NCBI GenBank assembly: GCA_029891385.1
Contig: CM057235.1
Span: 17,102,001-17,166,000, forward strand
Reading direction: 5' to 3'
Length of the DNA: 64,000 bases
DNA from: Erythroxylum novogranatense
Lineage: Eukaryota > Streptophyta > Magnoliopsida > Malpighiales > Erythroxylaceae
The translations under genes were made by a program, and so were the position numbers. Shown here piece after piece: positions 31,950-43,905 of this stretch. Positions within the stretch are counted from its first letter, which is position 1. Each line of letters starts with the position of its first letter. The notes below the pieces were generated by a model that did not search any database, was not told where the DNA came from, and worked only from the letters and a program-made list of their open reading frames with translations.

Positions 31950-34380
31950 ATGATAGAACATAAGGATATATTGGGGCATGAGAAAATCTTCATCATTCAA
32001 GTGTTATTTTAAGATGACCAAGAGATCAAAAGTTCCCATTGCTCCACATTACACATATGAGCATTTAACTATTAGATAAACTCTAAGGAACTTTAGAGAA
32101 TCCACATTTAAAAAGGAGTTGATCTCTAATCCCATCTTCATTGTAGCAAAGTTGACAAACATGAGAGATTGGATAGGAACATTTAATCATATCAAGAGTG
32201 GAGAGTGTATTAATGGTAAGCCACACTATGAATGAAGATTTAGGGGAACTCGATTGTTCCATACTAGCTTTTCCTAGAGCGCTTTAAAAGTAGGGTTTCT
32301 AAAGCCTTGCTAACTTGATCTTTTGTTAAATAAACTTAAGGAGCACTAATTCCAATAGATAGCATCTCTCTTTAATTGGTTTAGGAAGGTAATCTAGAAA
32401 ATTATTTTTAATGATGTGAAAACCTCTTTGTTTAATAAATTGCTCATCGCTGCTACTAATCTTAGAAACTTTGACCCTTGAATTCATCGTGTGTCTTAAT
32501 TAGAATACTTGAGGGAGAGAGTATCGAGGACCAACATTGCACTAATTTTCATACCATAACTAGGTGGATTTTCCATTCCCAATGATGTATTTGATTTCTT
32601 TGCAATGTTTACTTCTTAGTTTTAGAATGTTTAGCATGATCCAAGAGAAATTAACATGAGGTTTGATCTTCCAAAAACAAATATCCTCCATATAATACCA
32701 TTTGATCTAAAGAGACTCCTTATCTATAAGAATTCTCCAAAGCCTCTTTGCAAGGAGAACATTATTGCTCATTATTGCTTAATTGAATAAGATATATTCT
32801 TATGCCACTGTTTTCTTTAGGTAATCCAATATCATCCTATTTCACCTTGGCATGAGGTTTCTTATAAATATCCCATGTCTAAAGGAATTTCACATAATTT
32901 TCTTAAAAATCTTAATGGTACTTTTAGGAAGTGCTATATGAGATATATAATAAGCATGTAAGTTATCCAAAATATTTGTGATAAATTAAGTTTTGCCTGC
33001 ATAAGATAGGCTTTTATTAGCCCAATAAAAAATTCCCTTATAAATGGAATCAAATATAGCTTGACAATCAATATAAGTTGGCCTTTTAATTGCAATAGGA
33101 ATGCTAAGGTACCTAAAAGTAAGCTTCCATAATCTCAAACATGTAACTGAAGTAAGATAGTCAACTTGATTCTTTACAACATCAAATATAAGAATGAAGT
33201 TCTTATCCTCGTGAGTGGAACCTTTTTGGAGAGTCCACGAGAACCTTTATAAAAAGAGGCTTTGCTTTGCCAAGAAACAAAGTCATCAGTAAAGGTCAAA
33301 CTAAAGATTCTTTTCTTGCAACACTTAGGATGAAATTTAAAGCCCAACTCCCTACTTATATTGAAATTAGCAACCTTTAAGAACACTTTAATGAATATTG
33401 CAAATAAATAAGGTGAAATAAGGTCACCTTGCTTAATTTCTTTACCACTCTTAAACATAAGATAAGCTTACGATTGATTAAAATGCTAAAACTATAGATA
33501 AAGATAAATTACTTAATCTAACCAATAAACAAATAAGGAAACCAAGTACTTCAAGGGCTTGTGTAATGAAGCTCCAATTTATAGTATCAAAATCTTTGTA
33601 TAAGTCAATTTTCATAGAACAACATTTCTTAAACTCTTACTTTTGTAGCCTTTGAACAATTCTTGAGTTGAAATAATGTTATTCCTAGTGCTTCTACCTT
33701 TACTGAAAGCCCTTTGAGATTTATTAATCAGTAAATCCATTACAACATTAAGTCTTAGAGTAAGGATATATGAGATATTATGTAAAAAATATTGCAGCAT
33801 GAGATAGGTATAAAATCCTTAAATGAACTTTGGCTAAGGGATTTAGAAACTAGGAAAATAGAGGTCATATTAAATTGTTTGAAAAGTTTAATTAACTTGA
33901 AGATTTCCTGAACTACTCGGCAAACTTGATGTTTAACGTGTTGCCAAAATACGTTTAGAGAAGTGAGTATTCAATCTATCTGGTCCAGGGGCCTTATTAT
34001 GATTGTTTTAGCTTCCTTAATCAACTATACTACTTGATTCTCAAAGATGGACTTTTAGATAAAATCTTTAAGTGACAAAGAAGAAGAAGTATAAGAAGTA
34101 GCATGGTTAACAACTTTTTAAAATAATTAAGTGGTAGTCCCTTTAACTCTTTTGGGTCTTTATCTCCTGTCCTTTCTTACTATAAAGACAAGATATCTCG
34201 TTTGAGTTTGGATTTAAAGAAGAATAAAGAGTTCCTATTCCCTTCTTTTAACCATTAAATTGTAGCCTTTTGTTTTAAGGTGGAGCTTCTAACATCTAAA
34301 GCTTTAATATGATTATAAAGAGCCATTTTCTCCTCCTCAATTATGGTTAAGTTGGTAAGGTTAAGAGGAAGTTGAGTTTG
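31950..34380 (-). pseudogene. Second L1-type LINE relic (RT and zinc-binding region)
   Basis: The minus strand shows, from 34380 down, a pre-RT block (WLKEGNRN motif near 34255); an RT piece at 33612-33800 with SQRAFSKGRSTRNNI (a known LINE block); another at 33174-33458 with QGDLISPYLF and a Phe-Thr-Asp-Asp box in place of Phe-Ala-Asp-Asp; and a zf-RVT region near 32280-32090 (SFIVWLTINTLSTLDM, CQLCYNEDG). It differs in sequence from the LINE at 29126-31575, so it is a separate, older insertion. Stops and shifts throughout; no endonuclease recognised. Confidence 0.78.
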
Positions 34381-34426
34381 TATTTAAAAAATAACAACAT
34401 CCCAATAGAAGTTCCACTGATATATA

Positions 34427-34500
34427 GGGTTTGGGAAGGCCCAGAAATATGTAGCCTTACCCCTAATTGGTAGAGAGGTTGTTTCCGATAGACCTATAAG
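34427..34500 (+). mobile_element. SINE 3'-end fragment, Au-like
   Basis: GGGTTTGGGAAGG, then ATGTAGCCTTACCCC, then GAGAGGTTGTTTCC. This order resembles the 3' part of the tRNA-derived Au-type SINEs common in flowering plants, as I remember them. The tRNA-like head is not visible. Confidence 0.45.
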
Positions 34501-35264
34501 AATAAAAAGATACAAATTAAAATAATAACATAATAATAACATATATGCATGCAATGTACATGTTCCAATTTCCATTTACATGTCAATGCTATTTGCCATT
34601 TCTTCGGACTTTCGGTCCGATATTTCAATCATATACATTTTCAATTTATTGCATTGATGCATTCACAGTCATTTACACACATTAGCACTTCAATATCAGA
34701 TTTCCAACATTTCGGACACCCCTGGTCCGAAATCAATCAAAATCAAACACACAGATCCTTCCTTAAGTCCACATGGCATCAATGCGTAATATTAAACACA
34801 CACATAGATTGAGAAACCAACTAGGTTACTCACCTATCACTTTCGAGCTAATGCCGGGAAGTTTCTGGCACGTCGATCGAACGACGCTCCAATTGAGCCT
34901 TTATAAGAATCAGAGAAGAAAACGATCACTAATTATCCAATCCGAATTCGTTAACGATGCACATGTAGGTGTATAATGCATGTTCATGAATTCCCAGCCC
35001 TAATCTCATTTTTTCTATCAGAAAAATCCGTTTAAAAATTAGAAATCTAATGGCATTGACGACGCTCAATTTGGACCTCTATAGGTCCCCAATTAAATAA
35101 AACAGTGATGAAATACCCATTTCCCGGACAGCCGTCAATTTCCCGTCCAAAAATTCCCAATCTGAAATATTCCATGAATTCGATGCCTCAAGAATCAGGT
35201 TAATCGGATGTCGGACGGAAAAGTTATTCCCAAAAGAACACAAAAAGCAATTAAAACAATTCAA

Positions 35265-35292
35265 ATATATATATATATATATATATATATAA
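35265..35292. repeat. TA microsatellite
   Basis: Uninterrupted AT/TA dinucleotide run inside LTR A. Confidence 0.9.
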
Positions 35293-36184
35293 GCCTTTAT
35301 TTCCTTCTCTTTTTTTTTTCCCTTTTCCTGTCTGACATTCTAACTAGCATATCTCTTTACACACAATTCAGAAAATTACAAACCATACCTCTTTGGAAAG
35401 ATCATGAAACCCTCTACAAGTTTCATGAAAACCATAAAAATCACATTTACCCCTAAGGGTGTCAAAATTCAATTGAAACTTCTGCCCATTCAAAACCTAT
35501 CAAAACTAAATAGTACTTGGTAAATTCAGTAACTTCCATTCTCTTCAGTCAAAAATTACACCATAAATATGCTCAGAAAGATCACAATGTGATCTACAGC
35601 TTTCATGAACAATATGAAATCAAATTCAATGGTTAACTAGGTCAAACAATTCAGTGAATGATGCTGCCCCTGCAAGTACTCAATCTGGACAGTAATGTTT
35701 TAAACAGTATATCTCCTTGCAAAAATGTCAAATAAATGCATACTTTATACCTATGGAAAGATCAAACACAATGCTACACTTCCCATGAAGGGCTCCAAAG
35801 CCAATTCTATCTCTAACAAGCTTAAAACTTTCATGCAAGTTACTGATCAGGGCAGCAGTCAATAACCTCATGCAGGTACTGATTTTGAAAATTCATTACT
35901 CCCACAGCTGATCTCCAAAAATTACATGCTATATACCATTTTCAAGATAATTGCTTCCTCTACAACTCTTCAGAAGATCACTCAAGCCAATTCAATTCAC
36001 AGAAATTGCTAAAATTGCTTCTAATCAGAATGTGCACCAAATCCACTCTTAGTCTAGGTTTCACCAAATTGTTCAACATCAGTCAATCTTCCACAGTGCA
36101 TATCTCCCAATATACAGATCGAAAAATTGAACAATTAGTGGGAATGGAAAGATAACTTAATAATCTTCAACTTTCATTTAAACC

Positions 36185-36618
36185 TGTTGGACCAATGGTG
36201 GTTGACAAATTAATTCCACTTATGTTTTGATAATAATAAAATGTATAGAATTGGTTAAGAAATTGTTTCAGGTATTTTGGATTGATATTCAACAAAAAAA
36301 TTGTGCAAAAATCAAGTGCCGGAAGACAAATCAAGTGTAAAGGTAGCTTGAGCCGGAATTCAAGTGGGATTGTAAAAAGTTCACACTCAACTATAAAGTG
36401 TGCAATAAAGTGGTTGGCAAAATCCTAAGTGGGAGCTTAGGTAGAGGACGTAGGTCTTAGCACCGAACCTCTACAAAAACAAGTGTTTGATCTTCTTCTC
36501 TACACTTTTCAATTAAGTTTATCTAAATTGTTTTTGTGTGTTTTAACTTCTGATTTTCTTGTAGAAATTTTCAAAGAATTTTTAAGATCTATTCAACCCC
36601 CCTTCTAGATCTCTAACA
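36185..36618 (+). mobile_element. Solo LTR, copia-like, 434 bp
   Basis: TGTTGGACCA...GATCTCTAACA with 5-bp duplication AAACC at 36180-36184 and 36619-36623. The TTCAACCCCCCTTCTAGA block near its end is typical of plant copia LTRs and resembles the same block in the SIRE LTR, giving plus orientation. Confidence 0.88.
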
Positions 36619-37506
36619 AAACCATTTTCCCTAATTCCATCTCAGTTAATTTAGAAAAATCATCAACACAATCAGGTCCTCAATCCGGATACTGTTCATT
36701 CCAGCCATCAGCAGTAATTTTCCATGCTAAAATTCACCCTCTTAAGACTAAAATTAGACAACACCTATTTCACACAAGAATGTAGCAAACAAACCAAAGT
36801 TTAATTGGGCACAAACCTCACCTCATTTGCATAACCACACAATGAGTTATGCTCAAAACAGTACAGTAGGTCAAAATCCATTTTCCAGCTTTCATCTTCA
36901 ACTTACACTTCCTATCATGCCAATTCAAATTATACTACCATAAGCATCTTAATTGGACACAAAATCAGTCCCTAATCATTCATACATTCACTAGGAGTAA
37001 CCACCTCAAGTTGGCAGCCCTAACCTCTTCATTTCCATGCAAGAATAATCATAAAGAATCAATCCAAAACAAACTAAAACACTTCTAAACCACATCCTTC
37101 ATGTTCACTTTATCAAATCATCCTCAACATAACCATACCCAACAATTCAAGCTATAAGTTTCATAATATTAGGGCATCATAAATCATAATAAATGCACCA
37201 TAACTCCTATTAAATGCATCTTACAATTCATTAAAGACATAATTCAAACTTAAAAGAACACTTACCACTTCAAGCTTTCAATCTTTCCCACTCTCCAATC
37301 ACTTCACTTTCTTACTTCACTTCTAAAGCCCATACATGGCTATCACCTTGGATAGAGACTTAAGCTCTTATGCAAGTAATGAGGGCTCTTAAGGTTGGTG
37401 GAAGGTGACTTAAGAGAGAAACAAAAAAAGAAATCGATGGAGATGTAAAGGAAGTAGGTTTTCGGTGGATGAAGACTATTAAGCATTTAAAACCATTCAC
37501 TCCTTC

Positions 37507-40372
37507 TGTTGGCACCCGATCCGGAGATCGGATCCCAACCGGAAGACGAAAGAAAGTTGCCGAAATCAAAACGGATTCAAATTGGAGAATTTGAATTCGA
37601 AGGCGAACGAATAACAAATTTCCGATCGACAACTGAAATTAACGGAATCTGAAACAAAACATAAGGCGAAAGTCAAACTGAACAAAAGTCAACTAATCAC
37701 ATCGGGTCAAAAACAAAAGGAAATAGAAACGAAATCCATGAAATCCAATCATATCGAAAACGAAGGAATTGAAAGCAAATCGAATCGAAGAAACAGAAAC
37801 ATAAACAATTCGAACGAACTAAATCAAAATTTTCTCGACATTCGTGACTCGTATGTTAGAAAGACGTGCGTTGGATACCTTAAGACTAAACCAAATTCGA
37901 AACCAGTATAAACTTTTCTTTTCTTATTCACTTTATTCAATCTTATACAAATCACATCCTTAACCAAAAACTCAAATCATAAAATTCTTCATATTCATGC
38001 TATATCTCATTCTTGTTAACAAAATCATAATCTCACTCTTATCTTTCTTTTATCATACAAAAATCTGGTAGCATAACGGCTGCACTACAACTAACCTATG
38101 CCTACAAAGTGTTCAAAGCAAACTTCTATAATACCTAAACAATAATCAGAATCATCGGACACCCCGTCCGGAATCTAAATCACACTATCCATTATCCAAA
38201 ATACATTCATACACATTCATACATACCCAAATCATTCCCATTTCTCAATTCAATATACATGTACATAATTCATTACACAACCGTAATTCACTTTCCATTC
38301 TATATACAAATCCATAAATCAATTTCATCATAGTATACAAGCCATACACAATCGAACAAACGGTCTTGACAATCTTTCATCCGATCTCCCGCTCAAATAC
38401 CTGGAGATGGGGATGAAAGGGGGGTGAGCTTATAGCTCGTGGGTAACAGGTTTATAATAAAGAACAAGCAAAACCGTTGAAAATGTTCATTTATTATACA
38501 AAATCATAATAAGTTCATAAAACGTTTTGCTCCCAAATTCTCAGTCAAATCCAAAATTCTGAGTTCAAACTCGTAGTTAAAAATGCCATCACAGCAACAC
38601 AACATACGCTTTTAATCAACAAGGGAAAACACTCAATTTATGTAGCATACTTGGCAATTCAATGATGCAATGCACAATCGAATGGCTCGAGGGTTCCATG
38701 GAAACAAAAGGGAGAAACCGAAGTTTACACCCTGAACGAAATGAGTCCATTCGGATCTCATAGGCCACAATCGGGCAGCCGGGAGAAGGCTCTAGTCGAC
38801 GTGCACGTGACGAACGAAATGGTTCCACTCTTGCCCAAACAAAAGCACTTAATCATGCTCATTCCATGTTCATATCGATTCATGCTTTTCATGCTCTTTT
38901 CTTTCTTTTTCGAAGATACAAAATGCCATGAATTTCACAAGGCATGACATAAATGTCTCAATGATATGACATAAATGTTTCAATGCATTATCATCTTTAT
39001 TTTGCAAATCATTAACAAGAAACAAAACAATATTTATGAAGTAGTTGAAATCATTCTTGATTTGGGAGAACACTTTAGTGGCTCATTACTAAATTATAAA
39101 CATGAAACCCACCTTGCGTTCCTTGCTTATAAACTTGTTTAGGTATGCCTCTCCTCTTGTTCCTCTTGCCTCACTTGGTTTCCTTAACCAAATAACCAAA
39201 ATTCCAATCAATTTGGGGTAGAAATCGGAAAATCAAACTTTAACCATTCAAACTACAACCAAAACTGAAACAAGAATTTCATGCTCAACTTCCATCCAAA
39301 TTTGAATATTCTTAGAGACTAATTCAGAACTTCATTTCTTCATGAAACTTGTATCCCTATGTCTCTAGCTTACAAAGCAAAAAGAATCACCTCATTTGGA
39401 CATCTACATCAAAAGTTATGCCCAAAATACTAAAGTATATCGCAGCAGGAAAATGGCCATTCGCATGACGAGAAAATGGGCTGTATTGCGACGAAATGCG
39501 GCAATGGCCATGACGAGCTCATCTGCAGGTCGCGACGTGCGACGGCGAGAAAGCTCCGAAACTCATTTTTTTTCACTTTTCTCAACCATAATCCTCCCAT
39601 CTTTCAATTATAAACACATCTAAACATTAAAACACCTCCTAAACTTCATTTCTAACCTCAAAATCATTCATAACAACAACATGATCATCAACCATAAAAG
39701 ATTTAACCATTTTTCCATAAACTTCTCCACAACCGAAACCTACACATTCTAAGCTATATTAGGGTTTCATCTAACCCAAACAAGAAGAAAACATCATACT
39801 TACTTGTTAGAGCTTCAATTCCTTCAAAATCTCCAAGGGTTATAAAACCCTAATTTCTCTTCTTCTCCCTTAAGCCACCAACGACACTCTCTTCTTTCTC
39901 CCTTCACTTTCACTCCCGATATCGAAACATATCATACTTTATGGCTACAAAGAGCTCTCAACAAAAGCTACAATTTTTCTTAAGATCATTTTCTCAAAAT
40001 CTGCTTAAATCAAAAGTCAACTCTTTCTACTCCAAAAAGTCAACTTTCTCAGTTCTTCAAATTCTCATTCTTTCACTATTTATTTATTTCATATTCGTCA
40101 ACTCCATTTCAATCAACTCATTCACTTTAACTTTTCTAACAATTTTCATAATACAACCAAATTTACTCAAACCTCATATCAAACTCATTTCATGTACTAA
40201 CCTCAAAATATCACCTAAATTTGTCCAAACTAGCATTGTTCACCCAAAACCTCAAACATAATCATCCAAATTCAAAATTTTCTCTTCCTCTACACATGAC
40301 TAAGTCACCTCAATGTCCTCGTTAAATGTCAAATTATAATTCACAAACCTGAGAAAAGTTCAGGGTCCAACA
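37507..40372 (-). mobile_element. Solo LTR 'B', chromovirus-like, 2866 bp
   Basis: Plus-strand edges TGTTGGCACC and GGGTCCAACA; 5-bp duplication CCTTC at 37502-37506 and 40373-40377. On the minus strand it shares ordered blocks with Tekay-like element 1 LTRs: the TCACGTGCACGT block, the GAGCTCACCCC block and the conserved donor (GTAAGT, 39803) and acceptor (CTCCAG, 38401). Confidence 0.88.
39455..39560. repeat. CpG-rich block in solo LTR B
   Basis: Short version of the palindromic block, with GGTCGCGACGTGCGACGGCG, at the same relative position (between donor and acceptor) as in Tekay-like element 1. Confidence 0.6.
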
Positions 40373-42464
40373 CCTTCTATTCCTTAAGGCATAACCAAGA
40401 GGAACACTTTAGCATAGGACAAGGAGCATTAAGTTAAGAGGACAAGTGGCAATTCTTAGAAAAAAACAAAATAGATATAAAACAAAACTCTTGTATAGGA
40501 TTTAGAAACCCTACTACAATTTGACCCATTCTAGTTCAATGACCCTAATTTCAATTCCAAAATAAAATACTCAATATGACAGTGCCATTGGGTAGCAATT
40601 TTAAACATCGAAAAGCAATCGGTTCGCCAACAGCGATTTTTTCGATCCGGAAAATTCTCCGGAAAATTTCAGAAAAATTTCTGAAAATCCCTGAAAATAT
40701 AAAACACTCAATGGCGCACTCAGAATAATTTTTCAAACCCAATAGTTACGTTAATCACAATAAAATTGCCTTAGGCACAAAAACCGGGAATGTCATGTAT
40801 GCATGTACAGTAATTTCATGTACACAAATGATACTGTGTTCCAATCCTATTATGCATGAACAGTCCTAATTCATCCCAATCCATCTCATCCTATGCCAAA
40901 TTTACTATTTTACCCTTCCTGTCGGGGGTGGGATGTTACAACTAGCTTTACTGGGAAGTACTCATTTGCTTAATCAAAATCTTTCATTAACTCTATTCAT
41001 TGTCTCAAACTTATATTCAGTTCTTTCAAACTCTATAATTACCTTAAACTTTAATGATCTATATATTTATATATAGATCTTAAATGTTTCACTGTACATA
41101 TAATATCTCCAAACTTTCAAAGTAATCACTATTGTAGCAAGTTCTAAATCATGTACCAAATAATCAACTCATAAGAGTTTAATTGTCTCAATGCATATGA
41201 AATCACTTTATTATGTTGCATTGGATTTCATTCTAATCTGTAATGTGAAACCTCATTATATACTACATAATCTCCAATTCCAAATGATATTATTAACATC
41301 GGTGTTATAATTCCTCAAAACTCTTTTTACATTTATCACTGGTATGATTTACAAGTTTTCCCTTAAATATGTTTGTTAAAGGATAAGATAAGGGCTAAGA
41401 TCAGTAAAAATCTCTTAACAATTTTTATTAGTATCCCGTATATAACTTGTTCAAGAAAACTCTAGATCTCATGTATATTCCTCGGTGTTTCTTACTTCTT
41501 CATTACCTCTATTTCCTTAGGTCTCCTAATATGCCATGTTCAGTTACTATAAAACCCAACATTTTATTTAATCAAGCTAAGATTCACTCTTATTAAACTT
41601 GGCATATAATTGTTTCTACCTACATGACATGTAAGATTTACCTCAAGTATTCAAAATATCCATCTTAGTTTTTCGAATACATTCAAAATACCATCTATGA
41701 TCATACTCACTAATTGATACAATTTTGCTTGGATCACTTTAATTTCAATACCATAATACTTTCGGGGGCATTGTTGTAGCACCCCCTTACCGTAGGATAC
41801 ACACCGGAACACTCGTGGGTCATCCCGATACGTATCCTACAATAAGGGAGGGCTACGATCGGTCACTTCACTACAGTACTCTCATGGCATCATAATCATA
41901 AATAAACCATAATATAAAAATCACTGAATTTTTTTTTTTGAAACCAAATCACTTTCTCATATCATTTCATCAAAACAGATATTCACATGATTATCAGTTT
42001 TCCACTGATTATATACATTACTCTAAAAAGGAAACTGATACAAAAATCTATCTAGGTCATTCCCAAAACAATCCCAGCTGACCGACCTGTGTGCTATGAC
42101 TTCTCTTGCCAACTAGATTCACACAGTAGGAAAAGTCTCTCTCACTAGAGTTAGGAGTCTACTCTATCAATCCTGAAAAATAGATTGCAATTTTGGGTGA
42201 GTTTGCGAACTCAATGAGAAACCATCATCAATGGTTCACTGAATTCATGCATTACACAAATAGCGTTCAAATTATCACAATAGCATGTTCAAACTACCAT
42301 CTAGCAATGTACAGATTTTCACAATAGCATATTCAGAGAGAATACAAGATAATATCACATAGATACAAGGCATGTTGTCCCTTTCCCAATCCATAAATCA
42401 ATTCAATGCACAAATACACGAATACAAAACATTTTCCATTTTATTGCAGTGTTGTGACTGAGCG

Positions 42465-42690
42465 CCTATACTGTCCCAATCTGGGCACATTATCGGTGAG
42501 CCTGAGGCACTAAACTGTCCCAAATGGGCGCATTAAACGTTGAGCTTGTAGCTCTAAACTGTCCCTTTCCGGGCTCATTAAACATTGAGCATATAGCTCT
42601 GAACTGTCCCTTTTCGGGTTCGTTAAATACTAAGCATATAGCTCTGAACTGTCCCTTTTTGGGCTCGTTAAACATTAAGCGCGTCTTAGG
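42465..42690. repeat. Short tandem repeats in solo LTR C
   Basis: Four to five copies of a roughly 58-60-bp unit containing ACTGTCCC, GGGC(T/G)C(A/G)TTAAA and GAGC/AAGC with TAGCTCT. They explain the repetitive reading frames on both strands here. Confidence 0.75.
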
Positions 42691-43724
42691 GGTAGGAGAG
42701 CCCTCTGGGTATACACTACTTCCCACGAATCTTCGGGATAGGAGAGCCCTCTGGGTATGCACTATTTCCTTTCAAGCACGAGGCTCTTTTTCAGTAATCG
42801 AGTTTACAGCTCTGGTCGGTAGCTGCTCCAGTCACAACCGTCATTAATGATCATGCACAGAATTCGGTGATCACAATATTACAAAAATCACATTTCCAAT
42901 TAGAACCCAGTTATCAAATCAGACATAGCGTTCTCAATCATACATCTTGTCATATAGTAGCAATTTATCACATTCACAGACTGTTTACACTTCAATATCA
43001 CAATTCCTAACCCCTCGGACCTTCGGTCCAAAGTTACAATCAAATAATTCACATATACCCATCATTCATCTTCACAGAACTATAAGTGCAGAACTTTAAC
43101 AATTAAGATTGAGGAACCAACTAGTTTACCCACCTGTAACTTCTGAGCTACTGCCTGGAAGTCCCAGCAATATCCGTGAAATGTCGTTCCAACGGTGCCT
43201 CTATAACAGTCAAATAATTTCCCATTACTAAATCCACAATCAGAATAATTCAATGATGCACACGTCGCAATTAAAGGATGTACGATGCATGTTCCTGACA
43301 TTCCCGGTGCTACTTCCCAAATTCCACTTTCTTTTGTCTCGAAACCAACTTTTCACTCTATATACACTATAACATTTAGACAATACCCTTATATTCTCAA
43401 GAAAGACCTCAAAGCCAAAATTACTATTCACTTGTTCAAAATCACCCATTATACTCTATTTCTAAAACCTCAAAGGCATTGAATCTATTTCAGAAATTTC
43501 ACAATTATACTCCAATTATTAAAAAAACAATTATTAGGCCGAATTAGAAATCTATACTCAATTTCTTTCAAGATTTAAGATCTTAAAAACCTGAATTCAA
43601 ACTTTCTTACTTCACCTTAATTTTAGATCTCTTTCTCTAGTTCATAACGAATCAAACATCACTTGAATTAGAGGTCTACATCATTAGTTATGACCCAAAA
43701 ATTAAACTATATCAGTTCAGAAAA

Positions 43725-43905
43725 GTCATCCTCGCCGCGGCGAAAGGACGCACGCTGCGATGACACGAGGTCGCTCGTCGCAACGTCTAACTCGCTCATC
43801 GCGACGAGGAATTACGGGCTCGTCGCGACAAGGCCCTCACACACTTCGCGATGAATAATTAATTATTCGTCGCGACGAGGTGCTGGCACGTTGCTACGTG
43901 CGGGT
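43725..43905. repeat. CpG-rich palindromic block in solo LTR C
   Basis: Repeated CGTCGCGACGAGG and GCCGCGGCG motifs, flanked by AT-rich LTR sequence; same position class as in Tekay-like element 1. Confidence 0.7.

Larger units (their letters stand above)
34540..40940 (-). repeat. Chromovirus-like LTR 'A', left-truncated and split twice
   Basis: Minus-strand LTR beginning TGTAACATCCC at 40940. It shares ordered blocks with solo LTR C: the CGGACTTTCGGTCC region, the ACCAACTAGGTTACTCACC block, and the end block ACCCTTCC...GGGATGTTACA. It is interrupted by solo LTRs 36185-36618 and 37507-40372. The sequence after 40940 (ACTAG) has no match at the left end, and the first 1 kb relative to LTR C is missing, so the left edge was probably lost by deletion. 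Confidence 0.65.

Noticed and set aside
39941..40261. 106-codon ORF in solo LTR B
   Set aside because: Hydrophobic low-complexity frame in AT-rich LTR; no match to any family I recognise.
34450..40940. LTR A starting at TGTAGCCTTACCCC (34450)
   Set aside because: That sequence fits the SINE-like scrap better, and the flanking AAATA does not match ACTAG after 40940.
42490..42847. Repetitive ORFs on both strands in solo LTR C
   Set aside because: Products of the short tandem repeats in the LTR.
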